Below, piece by piece: positions 1 through 9,324 of a DNA stretch of 64,000 bases (the stretch's first letter is position 1; each line of letters opens with the position of its first letter). This DNA comes from an uncultured Lachnospiraceae bacterium. Its GTDB lineage: Bacteria; Bacillota; Clostridia; Lachnospirales; Lachnospiraceae. The stretch is taken from contig CANCYO010000003.1 in NCBI GenBank assembly GCA_947382415.1, positions 62,001 to 126,000 of the forward strand. The letters run 5' to 3'. The notes under the pieces are model-generated. The model was not told the DNA's origin, did not search any database, and was given only the letters and a program-made list of their open reading frames with translations. Made by a program: the position numbers and the translations under genes.

Positions 1-47
1 ATTACTTTTCGCTTGTCACCCCTTTGATGCAAAAAGAATAAGATTTT

Positions 48-66
48 GATGCATAAACTATGCATC
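48..66. repeat. Short inverted repeat upstream of the LysM gene
   Basis: An 8-base inverted repeat (GATGCATA / TATGCATC) with a 3-base spacer lies about 50 bases before the start of the LysM gene. Its position would suit an operator, but no clear -35/-10 pair was found beside it, so a regulatory role is only a guess. The rest of bases 1-115 shows no gene. Confidence 0.35.
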
Positions 67-115
67 TGTGTGATAAAGTCAGATCAACGCATAAGAAAGG
101 AGCAGGTGACGGAAG

Positions 116-1405
116 ATGGCAGAAAAAACAACGACTGACCACAACATAAAACTGACGGATCGCAAAAGAAACGCATTACTTCCGGCGCTGATCCTTTTAA
201 GTATTTCATGCGTCATATACTGCTGTTTTCTGTCTGCCGAAAAAAGCGTAAACTATGTGGAAAAAGCGGCTCTGATGCTGGCGGAAGACGGGCAGGCGGA
301 AGGCGATGCACCGGCGGAGGACGGGGACGGCCCTCTCCCCTGGGGACAATTCTACCGTAAAATGTATGATGAAATGTATCGCCAGTCACTTGAAACCTCG
401 GCTGGGATCAACCGTATTGTATATCTGCATGACATTCAAAACAATACCCATGCAGTGCCCTATGTAAAATATCTCACCGATTATGCCCATGCAAATCAAT
501 ATCACAGGGGATGTGAGTGGAATTCCGTAAAGAATAAAGACGAGTATTACACAGCTTATCTGGAGGAACTGTACCGCCGTCAGGGTATGCCCGCAGACGA
601 GATCTGTGACGCAAAACCCGTCTACAGCTATCTCAGCGTCCAGCAGAACGCTTCCCATCGCTCTGTCTTCACAGACCACTTTGCCATTTTTTACCCGACA
701 GACGTCAGCTACGGAAGCTCCGAGGAATGTGCGGACATGCTTTATACCCGCACGGAAGAAGAGGAAAAAGCCGGAGGCTATAACGGTCTTCTGATCCAGT
801 GGAAACGGGATATGAGGCTTGAAGAAAACAGACTGGCCGATCGGGGCCGTCTTTATCTTCTGGCCGTCTCGGGAGAAAATTATGCAAAAAGCGGACTGTC
901 CGCCTTGGAAATCACTTTGTCAGACATAGAAGAATTGTTGTCCCATGAAAATACAGCCGCAAGAGTCCGCTCCGTCATTCCGGAAGAGATCACATGGACG
1001 GACTGCCGCTCTATCTCCACCACATACCACGATTACGCCCAGGCCCAGGGAGAGACCACCCTCAGAAACATAGCCGTCTATCTGCCGCAGATGCGGGAGC
1101 ATGAAAGTTTCCAGTGGATTCTGCTCATAGAAGAATTCAAGGACGGAGCAGAGGACAAGACAGGGATTTTTGAGTGCCGCCAGGACATCATCGACCATTT
1201 TATCATTTTTCCCTATTGGTATGAGGTCAAAGAGGGAGATACCCTCTGGAATCTGACCCGGCGCTTCTCGGGTATGACTCATCCCCGCGCTGTTGAACGA
1301 ACCATAGAAAATATCTGCAATGATCCGCTGAACCGGATCGAAGATCCGAATGTCCTGTCTCCGGGGCAGCGCCTGTTTCTGGCGCCCCATATCTTTGTAA
1401 ATTAA
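116..1405 (+). CDS. Membrane-anchored protein with C-terminal LysM domain
   Basis: This 429-residue protein has one hydrophobic segment at about residues 20-42 after a basic, polar N-terminus, so it is probably a type II membrane protein with most of its length outside the cell. The last 60 residues form a LysM domain: YEVKEGDTLWNLTRRF followed later by the typical LSPGQRLFLAP ending. LysM binds N-acetylglucosamine-containing glycans such as peptidoglycan, so the protein is probably tethered to the wall. The acidic middle (about 50-360) is not recognised and shows no catalytic motif I can name. The start is the ATG at 116; AAGGAG lies 13 bases upstream, rather far, with GGAAG directly before the ATG. 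It converges on the glycan locus, from which it is separated by about 40 bases. Confidence 0.8.
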   Translation: MAEKTTTDHNIKLTDRKRNALLPALILLSISCVIYCCFLSAEKSVNYVEKAALMLAEDGQAEGDAPAEDGDGPLPWGQFYRKMYDEMYRQSLETSAGINRIVYLHDIQNNTHAVPYVKYLTDYAHANQYHRGCEWNSVKNKDEYYTAYLEELYRRQGMPADEICDAKPVYSYLSVQQNASHRSVFTDHFAIFYPTDVSYGSSEECADMLYTRTEEEEKAGGYNGLLIQWKRDMRLEENRLADRGRLYLLAVSGENYAKSGLSALEITLSDIEELLSHENTAARVRSVIPEEITWTDCRSISTTYHDYAQAQGETTLRNIAVYLPQMREHESFQWILLIEEFKDGAEDKTGIFECRQDIIDHFIIFPYWYEVKEGDTLWNLTRRFSGMTHPRAVERTIENICNDPLNRIEDPNVLSPGQRLFLAPHIFVN

Positions 1406-1433
1406 ATTTTATTGTCCATTGAGTCACCATTAC

Positions 1434-1467
1434 GTTCTGTTGTGCATTCAGTTCTGTTGTGCATTCA
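1434..1467. repeat. 17-bp tandem duplication spanning a stop codon
   Basis: Two perfect copies of a 17-base unit (GTTCTGTTGTGCATTCA) lie head to tail between the two convergent genes. The second copy codes the last residues of the minus-strand glycosyltransferase and the first overlaps its stop codon. It is one of several short tandem duplications at gene junctions in this locus. Confidence 0.8.
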
Positions 1468-3640
1468 GTCTCAGAGAAAAATCACTGCGATCCAGCGAAA
1501 AATTGGGATTGTAGTAAGGGTCTCCGGCCTCCAGCACAGTCTTCCATTTCTCCCGGAAGCTCTCCGACTCCCGGTCATAGCGTTTGGCGTTCTCCCCGCT
1601 GTCATCCGCCCCGCGGGAAATAGACTCATAGTGATAAAGCTCGGCAAAAGGCGTAAATACATTCAAAAGGCCTCTCTCCCGCAGCTTCAGGCAAAAGTCC
1701 ACATCATTTAAGGAGACCGCAAAGCTCTCCTCCAGACCGCCCACCTCTTCAAAAAGACTCTTTTTTACCATCAGGCAGGCCCCCGTCACAGCGCTGACAT
1801 TCTGCGCATAACAAAGCCTCCCCATATAGCCCAGATTCTGTCTGGACTGCCTGTAATGGGTGTGTCCCGCCGTGCGGTGCGCACCCAGACCGATGACCAC
1901 GCCCGCATGCTGAATGGTACGGTCTCCATAATAAAGCTTTGCCCCCACTGCGCCCACGTCCCTGCGCTGGGCATACATCAACAGCTCCTCCATCCAGTTG
2001 ACCGTGATGACCTCGGTATCATTATTCAAGAGCAGAATATAATCTCCCATCGCATATTGTACGCCCAGATTATTCACGGCGGAATAATTGAATTCGCCCT
2101 TGTATATAACAACTGTTATATTATCTTTTCTGACACAGCCTCCGTCATGGACACTGTCCGGCGCGCTTTGTCCGGATGCCGCCCCGGCACCGGTCCTGAA
2201 ATCACAGTCCAAAAGCTCCCCATAATAGTCGAACAGCTCCTGTGACGTACTGTTATTCTCCACAATGATGATCTCGAAATTGTCATAAGTTGACTTCTCC
2301 CGAACAGATGTCACACAGCGGCGCAAATCCTCCACATGATCCCTGTTTGCGATGACTATGCTGATCTTCGGCGTACCTTTTATTTCATATCGAATGCGGA
2401 AAATTGTCTCAAACGCGCGGGTACTACTGATCTGAAAATGATCGTATCCATGATTTTTGAGATGCTCTGCCACCGCACCCTTAGCCGCCATGATAGCGTA
2501 GGGCTTGGCATCAATGCCGGAGGCAACGCTGCCCGCATGACTTCTCCAATAATACAACAGCCTGGGCACATGTACGATCTTTTGCGCATTATCAGTCAGG
2601 CGCAGAATCATATCATGATCCTGGCTGCCGTCAAATTTCGTTCGAAAAAGTTCAGCTCCATCCAACAATTTTCTGTCAAACACGCTAAAATGACAGATGT
2701 AATTATTTGCCCGCAGATTGTCCGGCGCATAGTCCGGCTTGAAATGCATGGTCAGCATCCTGTCGATATTGCCGCTCTTGAAGGTAGTCTCGTCACAATA
2801 CAGATAATCCGCTCCCTGTTCGTTGATGGCCTTTACATATTCATAGAGCACGGAGGGATGCAGAATATCATCCTGATCAAAAAGTCCGATGTACTCGCCT
2901 GTGGCCAGCTCCAGACAGGCGTTAGTATTGCCCGAGATTCCCAGATTTTTCTCCAGTTTCCGATAGACGATCCGGCCGTCTGCCCGCGCCGCATACTCCC
3001 TGCACAGTTCTCCGATGTAAGAATGCTCCCCGTCGGAGCCGTCCGCCAGACAAAGCTCCCAGTTCTGATAGGTCTGATTCATCACAGAATCCAGCATTTC
3101 GATCTGAAATTCTCTTCTGTTGTTCCAGAGCGGCACCAGAATACTGATCTTTACCATACGGGGGAATCCGGTATTCCGCTCCCGTTCTGCCCGCTCCTCA
3201 TCGGGAAAGCTCTCCGTGCCATAACTGCTCATGACTGCCCGCATCCGCTTTTTATAATCCAGCTTGCCGAACACGCCTCTGATACCGCCGCAGTTTCGCA
3301 GCCTGTCCCACTGTCTGATACCCCAGTGCATGATATTGCGAAGGGGTTTGCTGAGTTTCCAGAGCGGATTGTTTTTGATGCGGTTCAGCTTCCAGTTCAG
3401 CTCCTCGTTGGCGGACTCCAGATCCGCAACCCGGGCCGCAAGATCCGCGCATTTCAAATGTTCCCGCTCATACTCTTCCTGCCATGAAATAGAACCGTCA
3501 GCCGGATCAGCTTTTTCTCTCCCACGCGCTATATCTGCCACCTTCGTTTCACGCGTTATATCCACCGCCTTCACTTCGTCCGTCATACCAACCGTCTTCA
3601 CTTCGTCCGTCATACCAACCGTTTCCGTTTCACTCGTCAT
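1448..3640 (-). CDS. GT2 glycosyltransferase with two tandem GT-A domains
   Basis: This 730-residue protein carries two family 2 glycosyltransferase domains. The first runs from about residue 164 (KISILVPLWNN) with the metal-binding DQDD at 255-258. The second starts at about 424 (KISIVIANRDH), has NNDTE at 539-543 and the NDVDFCLKLRE segment typical of rhamnosyltransferase-like GT2 enzymes. Residues 52-90 look like a coiled coil. It probably assembles the backbone or linker of a rhamnose-rich wall polysaccharide in the cytoplasm; substrate cannot be read from sequence. The ATG at 3640 overlaps the stop of the upstream gene (ATGA) and is preceded by GGTGG; a longer in-frame extension runs inside the upstream gene and is rejected. 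Two copies of a 9-residue repeat (TVGMTDEVK) lie at the N-terminus. Confidence 0.85.
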   Translation of the reverse strand: MTSETETVGMTDEVKTVGMTDEVKAVDITRETKVADIARGREKADPADGSISWQEEYEREHLKCADLAARVADLESANEELNWKLNRIKNNPLWKLSKPLRNIMHWGIRQWDRLRNCGGIRGVFGKLDYKKRMRAVMSSYGTESFPDEERAERERNTGFPRMVKISILVPLWNNRREFQIEMLDSVMNQTYQNWELCLADGSDGEHSYIGELCREYAARADGRIVYRKLEKNLGISGNTNACLELATGEYIGLFDQDDILHPSVLYEYVKAINEQGADYLYCDETTFKSGNIDRMLTMHFKPDYAPDNLRANNYICHFSVFDRKLLDGAELFRTKFDGSQDHDMILRLTDNAQKIVHVPRLLYYWRSHAGSVASGIDAKPYAIMAAKGAVAEHLKNHGYDHFQISSTRAFETIFRIRYEIKGTPKISIVIANRDHVEDLRRCVTSVREKSTYDNFEIIIVENNSTSQELFDYYGELLDCDFRTGAGAASGQSAPDSVHDGGCVRKDNITVVIYKGEFNYSAVNNLGVQYAMGDYILLLNNDTEVITVNWMEELLMYAQRRDVGAVGAKLYYGDRTIQHAGVVIGLGAHRTAGHTHYRQSRQNLGYMGRLCYAQNVSAVTGACLMVKKSLFEEVGGLEESFAVSLNDVDFCLKLRERGLLNVFTPFAELYHYESISRGADDSGENAKRYDRESESFREKWKTVLEAGDPYYNPNFSLDRSDFSLRLNAQQN
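3569..3622. repeat. Perfect 27-bp tandem duplication in a GT2 N-terminus
   Basis: A 27-base unit is present twice without mismatch, coding two copies of TVGMTDEVK near the start of the double-domain glycosyltransferase. The unit length keeps the frame. Identity of the copies suggests recent slippage or duplication. Confidence 0.9.
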
Positions 3641-5697
3641 ATTTCCACCACCCGATTGCTCCAGTTTATCAACTTCATGCCCGTAACCCGGTTTCCGGCC
3701 AAAATTCCCACATGGTATCTTCCCGCAGGCAGCGCCGTGTGCGTCAGCTCCGTACTGTACCCACACAGTCCCACATTCACCTGATCCGGCATATTCTCGA
3801 TCAAATCCGGTCGATACTGCCCCTGCAGGGGAAGCCGATAATACTTTTCCGCGGCGCTTTCCTCTTCCGGTACACACGCTGTTCCCGTCCTCAGGATCAG
3901 TTCTTTTTCATAACAAGCGTTATTATCTCCCAGAACCACACTCCACCCAGTGACGACGACACCGCTCTCATCCACATTTTCCATCACGGATTCTACTCTC
4001 ACCATCAGGCACGGGTCCTGCCTGTAATCCGCAGGCTGCTCTCCCATGTCCTCCGCTGCAGGTCTCTCCACCCGCTGCACATAATTCCCCTGTGTCTCAT
4101 ACAGCGGACGGATTCGGGTGTCAAGCCCCTCCCGGTTCCAGTACAGGGAATAATACGGATCCACACCCAAAAGCTGCGGATGCCGCTCATACAATCTCCT
4201 GCGCTCCCCCAAAAGCCGCTCCAGCTTCTCAGGCGCCTCATCGTCCCCTCTGCTGTAGGATTCGTTGTGCCAGGCAAAGCTGTCGCACAGGCACACATTC
4301 TCATAACCCAATTCATAGAGGCCAAAACACAGATCCACATCATTAAATGCCACCTGTAATTCTTTAACAAAACCGCCTGCCTCCAGAAATTTTTCTTTCT
4401 CCACCATCAGGCAGGCCGCCGTCACCGCCAGCACATTCTGCCGTCCCCGGTTTCTGCCAAAGGCGTAGACCTCCTCATCCGGGCAAAACTGAAGCTTGTG
4501 TACCGGCCCCATAGGCAGGTTTGTGATACCCGCATGTTGAATCCGGCGTGATTCCTTCGTGTCCGGATACAGAAGCTTCAATCCCACAGCCCCCGTAAAC
4601 GGCCGTCTGGCCAGCCGGGCCATTTCTCCAAGGCATCCCGGCTCCACCAGCTCCACATCATCATTCAAAAACAAAAGCAGCTCTCCCGAAGCCTTTCTCG
4701 CCCCCAGATTGCACATTTTGGAAAAATCGAACTCCATGGGTTCATAGTGATACAACAGTCTGGCCAGTCCCGCCGCCTTGCTGCGCCGTGTGGTCTGCCT
4801 CAGAGTATTTAACAAAGCTTCCAGCCGCACTCTGTTCTCCTGCGCAGAGCCGTTGTCCACCACTATGATCTCATAGCGCAGATCCGCAGAGGTCTCCATG
4901 AGTCCCTTAAGACATTTTTCCAGAAGATCGGGATTATCCTTAGACGGAATGATGACTGACACCATTCCGGACGCACCCGCAGCAGACTCCTCTCCGCATT
5001 CCATCCACGCCTCCCGGGCCTCCTCGCTCTCATTGTGAAAGAGAATGCGGGGAATATGCAGAATGGTTCTCCTGCCGCGTCCTCTCTCATAGCCCCCGGC
5101 CAGTTCCATGAGACGGCGCACAAAGCGCTGGCAGTCTCGCCGGTATCTCCCAAAGGTCTCCTCTGTCATCTCCAACGTCCCGGGCACATCCTGCGTGCCT
5201 TTACTATCCTGCGCACCTTCCTCATACAGGATCTCCTGCACATTCCGCGCATCCCCGAGTTCTCCCGCACAGGCTTCCAGCCAGCTTTTCCGCACTGCCA
5301 CAAAGCCTCCCGGATAAAACTGCCCCTCCAACAGATCCGGCGACCAGTCCGGCTTAAAATACGGCGATCTGCGCTCCTCGCCCTCCGGCCAGACGTCTTC
5401 ATCGCCGTATAGTATCAGCGCCTCCGGAAAGCGGACAAACCAGCTTTCGGCCCACTCTCTCGCATGGACGGCTTCCCGCCCCCGGGGATTGCGCAAGACC
5501 ACAAAATCCCCCTGGTCAGAACCGGATGCCGGATTAAATCCCATCTGCCCGGATGCCGTCTGATCTGATTCCGTCATACTTTTTTCCAGATCTGTGATCC
5601 AGTCCTGATAATTGCCCCTGCGACTGTCCAGCTCTTTTTCATAACGCTTGTTATATTTATTTGTAAGTACCCGCTTAATAAGCTTTTTCAGTCCCAT
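3637..5697 (-). CDS. GT2 glycosyltransferase with truncated first domain and C-terminal extension
   Basis: This 686-residue protein has one complete GT2 domain from about residue 245 (MVSVIIPSKDN) with FLNDDVE as the DXD-like motif and FNDVDLCFGL near its end. Before it, residues 64-225 keep only the second half of another GT2 domain (GDEDVWPEG, PYFKPDWSPDLL, GGFVAVRKSW); the nucleotide-binding N-terminal half is missing, so this part may be structural. About 140 C-terminal residues look like a beta-rich domain of unknown role. It probably works with the next gene, with which it shares an ATGA overlap, in polymerising the ABC-exported glycan. AAGGG lies 3 bases before the ATG, and the gene follows the methyltransferase-kinase gene after 21 bases. 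Confidence 0.85.
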   Translation of the reverse strand: MGLKKLIKRVLTNKYNKRYEKELDSRRGNYQDWITDLEKSMTESDQTASGQMGFNPASGSDQGDFVVLRNPRGREAVHAREWAESWFVRFPEALILYGDEDVWPEGEERRSPYFKPDWSPDLLEGQFYPGGFVAVRKSWLEACAGELGDARNVQEILYEEGAQDSKGTQDVPGTLEMTEETFGRYRRDCQRFVRRLMELAGGYERGRGRRTILHIPRILFHNESEEAREAWMECGEESAAGASGMVSVIIPSKDNPDLLEKCLKGLMETSADLRYEIIVVDNGSAQENRVRLEALLNTLRQTTRRSKAAGLARLLYHYEPMEFDFSKMCNLGARKASGELLLFLNDDVELVEPGCLGEMARLARRPFTGAVGLKLLYPDTKESRRIQHAGITNLPMGPVHKLQFCPDEEVYAFGRNRGRQNVLAVTAACLMVEKEKFLEAGGFVKELQVAFNDVDLCFGLYELGYENVCLCDSFAWHNESYSRGDDEAPEKLERLLGERRRLYERHPQLLGVDPYYSLYWNREGLDTRIRPLYETQGNYVQRVERPAAEDMGEQPADYRQDPCLMVRVESVMENVDESGVVVTGWSVVLGDNNACYEKELILRTGTACVPEEESAAEKYYRLPLQGQYRPDLIENMPDQVNVGLCGYSTELTHTALPAGRYHVGILAGNRVTGMKLINWSNRVVEI

Positions 5698-5718
5698 AAA
5701 CCCTTTCCATTACATCCG

Positions 5719-7815
5719 TTACAGTATCTTCTTCACCGCTTTCGCCATGTCCTGAACCATATCCATCGGCAGACGCACAATCTCCATCCGCGCACACAAA
5801 GTATTTTCCGCCCGCCTCTCCAGCAGCGTCAGATCAATATAAATATTGGGATCCGTCACCGGAAAAACGATACCGGGCTGATAGCAGCCTTCCTCCCGTC
5901 CTGCAGGCTTCAAAATCCGCCCGTTGCTCTGCAGAACTTTGCGCTTCTCAAGGGGAACTCTCTCTCCGTTAAAGCTCATATCCAAAATCTTCACCATGCA
6001 ACAGTCAAATGCCGGATCAATGCGCAGTATATGCACATTCCCGTCCACCGCCAGTTCCAGTTCAATGAGCTGCTCGGTCTGATAGGCGCCCGGCACAAAA
6101 TAGGATTCCTCCTCCTTACAGCCCTCGCCCCGATCCTCGTAAATCTGAACACGGTTCACCGACTCCAGATCCTGAAAGCGATCCAGCCACTTCTGGGGCG
6201 CTATGCAGCGATAACCGATGGCGTCCCGCATCTGTGCCATAGAGAGTCGATTGCCGGTGACAAATTTCTGGAAGTCCATCTCCTGCTCCCGAAAGCCCTC
6301 CGCGTCTCCCTCCGTAATTTCCAGCTCGCTCATTATCAAATCAAGATTTAACTTATTTCGTTTTTCATCCTCCAATAAATAACAGTAGATTGCGCGGAAT
6401 GCCAGCTCCTTGGTACTGATCGGTTTTCCAAAGGTCCACTCATAGTCGATCAGGGTCCAGGTATCTCCATTCACCAAAATATTGGAGAAGATCAGATCAA
6501 AATCCGCCACCGCAAAGCTGCTGTTATATCCGATTCGCTCCACATATTCCTTAAAATACCTGTGAAACCCTTCCTGGTCATCATTCTCCAGACATTGATC
6601 CATATACTGGGAAAGCGCTATACCCTCCACAAAAGCAAACTCCGCATACAGCGTATCACCCTGTTCCACTACTCTGCACTCATTGATCTCCAGTCTGCCT
6701 CCCTCATACTTTTTCAGGAGATTTTCATAAGCCAGCCCCATGCCCCGCACATGCTCTCTGGCCTCCTCTGTCATGGGATATTTGCGCACATAAGCCTTGC
6801 CAGTCCCTGCTTTACCGATCTCCGTGCGGATGGCATACTCCGCTGCCCTGTCATTGGAATATTTGGTATATTTCAGAGGAAAACCTCCTCCGATCACCGC
6901 CACATAGGAATTGGCAAACACAGAGAACAGCTCATCCTCCACCACGCCGTTAAAGGCAGCCCGTTCCGAAAACAGCAGCATTCTGTCCCGGTCAAAATTC
7001 CTCAGATTATTGGTGAGTTCTCCTTTTCCCGGCTGATACACATCGCTGTAGAGCGTCGTCATAAATTTGTAATCGGGATAGGGGTAATAAAAATGATACT
7101 CCTCCACACCGCAGCGCTGAAAAATACGCTCCAGCCCCTTTCGGCTGAAGGTTCTTACTCCGCCCCCGTCCTCATAATTTTCAATTCCGGAGAAATAAGT
7201 CCCCAGATGATCCTCCTTGCAGCCCGCAAAATACTTCATGCCATACTTGTTTTCAATGGCGATAACGATTCTGCCGCCCTTCTTCAAATGAGGCAGAAGA
7301 ATCCGTAAAAATTCCGAATAAGGCGCCTTTCCTCCGATATAGCTCTTACCGTACTCAAACACACCGATCAGACAGATATAATCATAATCCCTGGGCAGAT
7401 CCGGCTCAATATCCTTGAAATTGCCTATATGGATTCTCACGTTCTCACATTCGCTGTGACGGTATGCATTGATCAGGCTGCGCTTCTCCGACAGATCCAC
7501 ACAGGTCACGCTTCCCGCCTTCCTCGCAAGCGCTCCCGTGATGGCTCCGCATCCGCTTCCCACCTCCAGCACCCTGGCGTCCGGCTCCATGGGGATCCAC
7601 TCTACGATATTCTCCCGAAGAGGTGATAGATGATAGAGAATAGGCCAGCTCTTCCGATCCTCTATGACACGGGCATACTCCGCCTGAGACAGATCCCGCA
7701 CGATCTGCAGAAGCTCGTCCTCCACATCACCGTCACAGTACAGGTCTTCCCCGGAATACCTGCTGTAATCCAATGTCACCTTTCCGATTTTCTTCTCCTT
7801 CGCCTTGTCCCCCAT
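5719..7815 (-). CDS. Methyltransferase-kinase fusion, possible glycan chain-capping enzyme
   Basis: The 698-residue protein begins with a class I SAM-dependent methyltransferase: motif I VLEVGSGCGAITG at about 82-94, then VTCVDLSE and a motif-IV-like YDYICLIGVFEY. The middle (about 300-560) resembles aminoglycoside/LPS-kinase-like folds: ADFDLIFSNILVNGD matches the catalytic-loop D...N pattern and LIDYEWTFG the metal-binding region. The last ~120 residues are unassigned. A methyltransferase joined to a kinase-like domain beside a Wzt with a C-terminal domain recalls WbdD, which caps O-antigen chains with methyl phosphate to stop elongation and allow export. That role here is inference; the catalytic loop lacks the usual HGD, so activity needs proof. 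GGAG lies 7 bases before the ATG, and the Wzt stop is only 10 bases upstream. Confidence 0.8.
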   Translation of the reverse strand: MGDKAKEKKIGKVTLDYSRYSGEDLYCDGDVEDELLQIVRDLSQAEYARVIEDRKSWPILYHLSPLRENIVEWIPMEPDARVLEVGSGCGAITGALARKAGSVTCVDLSEKRSLINAYRHSECENVRIHIGNFKDIEPDLPRDYDYICLIGVFEYGKSYIGGKAPYSEFLRILLPHLKKGGRIVIAIENKYGMKYFAGCKEDHLGTYFSGIENYEDGGGVRTFSRKGLERIFQRCGVEEYHFYYPYPDYKFMTTLYSDVYQPGKGELTNNLRNFDRDRMLLFSERAAFNGVVEDELFSVFANSYVAVIGGGFPLKYTKYSNDRAAEYAIRTEIGKAGTGKAYVRKYPMTEEAREHVRGMGLAYENLLKKYEGGRLEINECRVVEQGDTLYAEFAFVEGIALSQYMDQCLENDDQEGFHRYFKEYVERIGYNSSFAVADFDLIFSNILVNGDTWTLIDYEWTFGKPISTKELAFRAIYCYLLEDEKRNKLNLDLIMSELEITEGDAEGFREQEMDFQKFVTGNRLSMAQMRDAIGYRCIAPQKWLDRFQDLESVNRVQIYEDRGEGCKEEESYFVPGAYQTEQLIELELAVDGNVHILRIDPAFDCCMVKILDMSFNGERVPLEKRKVLQSNGRILKPAGREEGCYQPGIVFPVTDPNIYIDLTLLERRAENTLCARMEIVRLPMDMVQDMAKAVKKIL

Positions 7816-7825
7816 AACCTGTCTC

Positions 7826-9208
7826 CTATGCCTTCTTCATAAAGGGCACGACTCTGCCGTCCTCCGCGTCATCCATTGCCGCCTCCGAAGCACCCTCTGC
7901 GACATCCTCCGCCGCATCCCCAGCAGAGCTCTCACCCTCCGCATCCGTCACCTTCACCGACGAATCCATATCATAATATCCCACCGTATTTTTGTCCGAT
8001 ACCACCGTAATATTCAAAGCGTCGTACAATCTGTGATACACCTCAAAAGCATCCCCGTTATATCCCGTCACTCCCAGAGAGAGCAGGTATTCGCCGCCCT
8101 GCAGACTCATCCTCTGGGTAAATGTCACATCCTTCACCTGTCCCGGCCGGCCCGGCTCCAGAAACGCCCGCTCGATCATGGAATTGGTGCCGGTGATCTC
8201 CGTTCCCTGCACATTCTTGAACGAGAACGCGAAAATCGGCCCCGGGAGCGTATCATTGAATCGAACACGCATATGCACGGTAAACTCCGTGCCTTTGATC
8301 ACCGCGGTGGTCCTTACTCCCTTGTCATCCGTCAGATAATACTCCAAAATCTGAGCCTGTCCGGTGCCATACTCCTGCAATTCGGGATTCAGTCCCCTTG
8401 CTGCCGCCTGAAGCTCCTCGTCCTCCAACAGATTCTGCCGCCCGCCGTCCTCAGGAATCTCGTACTGCCCCACCAGCACACGCTTATAGGCGTCTATCAT
8501 CTCCCTGGGACTGCCCTCCCCCAGAAGATTTCCCTTATTCAGCAAAAATACTCTGTCGCAATACTTGCTGATGCTGCTCAGATCATGACTGACAAAAACG
8601 ATGGTCTTGCCCATCTGTTTAAATTCTTCAAATTTATGATAACATTTCGCCTGAAAAAACACATCCCCCACGGAGAGCGCCTCATCCACGATCAGAATCT
8701 CCGGCTCTATATTGATGGCCACCGCAAAGGCCAGCCGCACAAACATACCGCTGGAATACGTTTTCACCGGCTGATACACATAATCACCGATGTCCGCGAA
8801 CTCCAGAATGGACGGCAGCTTCGCGTCGATCTCCTTCTGGGAAAAACCCATCATGGTACCGTTGAGATATACATTCTCGATGCCGTTATACTCCTGATTA
8901 AAACCGGCCCCCAGCTCCAGCAGCGCGGAGATGCGGCCATCCACCACAACCTCTCCCCCGGTGGGATTGAGCACTCCGGTAATGATCTTCAGGATCGTGG
9001 ACTTGCCGGAGCCGTTGGTTCCGATGATTCCCACCGTCTCCCCGCGATAGATATTCATACTGACGCCATTTAAGGCATAGTGCAGCTTATGATTTTTCTT
9101 TCCGCCAAAACCCAGAGCTTCCTTCACCCGATCCTGGGGCTTATCATACAATTTATAGACTTTTCGGACATCCTTCACCGCGATGGCGATCTCTGCCTGT
9201 CTCTCCAT
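7826..9208 (-). CDS. ABC transporter ATPase, Wzt/TagH type, with C-terminal domain
   Basis: This ATPase (about 460 residues) powers export of a polysaccharide together with the Wzm/TagG-type permease two genes upstream. Walker A is GTNGSGKST at about 63-71, the signature is SSGMFVRLAFA and Walker B ILIVDEALSVGD, all typical of the Wzt/TagH/RfbE group. Residues from about 290 onward form an extra beta-rich domain (for example VRFNDTLPGPIFAFSFKN) like the Wzt C-terminal domain that recognises the modified end of the chain in O9a-type systems. The start is uncertain: I chose the ATG at 9208 (GGAGA 7 bases upstream); an ATG at 9229 is also possible. The longer in-frame extension to 9376 overlaps the upstream gene and consists of low-complexity repeats, so it is not used. 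Confidence 0.87.
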   Translation of the reverse strand: MERQAEIAIAVKDVRKVYKLYDKPQDRVKEALGFGGKKNHKLHYALNGVSMNIYRGETVGIIGTNGSGKSTILKIITGVLNPTGGEVVVDGRISALLELGAGFNQEYNGIENVYLNGTMMGFSQKEIDAKLPSILEFADIGDYVYQPVKTYSSGMFVRLAFAVAINIEPEILIVDEALSVGDVFFQAKCYHKFEEFKQMGKTIVFVSHDLSSISKYCDRVFLLNKGNLLGEGSPREMIDAYKRVLVGQYEIPEDGGRQNLLEDEELQAAARGLNPELQEYGTGQAQILEYYLTDDKGVRTTAVIKGTEFTVHMRVRFNDTLPGPIFAFSFKNVQGTEITGTNSMIERAFLEPGRPGQVKDVTFTQRMSLQGGEYLLSLGVTGYNGDAFEVYHRLYDALNITVVSDKNTVGYYDMDSSVKVTDAEGESSAGDAAEDVAEGASEAAMDDAEDGRVVPFMKKA

Positions 9209-9250
9209 ACTCTCTTCTCCGTCTCTCATACTCTTCCCGGCAATCCGGTC

Positions 9251-9304
9251 TGCCCTGCGATTCGTGCCTGCCCTGCGATTCGTGCCTGCCTTGCAATCCT
9301 GACC
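9251..9304. repeat. 18-bp tandem repeat, three copies
   Basis: Two perfect and one degenerate copy of an 18-base unit (TGCCCTGCGATTCGTGCC) fill much of the gap between the DUF6056-like gene and the Wzt gene. The gap holds no gene. The repeat would code GTNRRA units if the Wzt reading frame were extended upstream. Confidence 0.85.
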
Positions 9305-9324
9305 TGCTGCGCAATCCGATCCAG

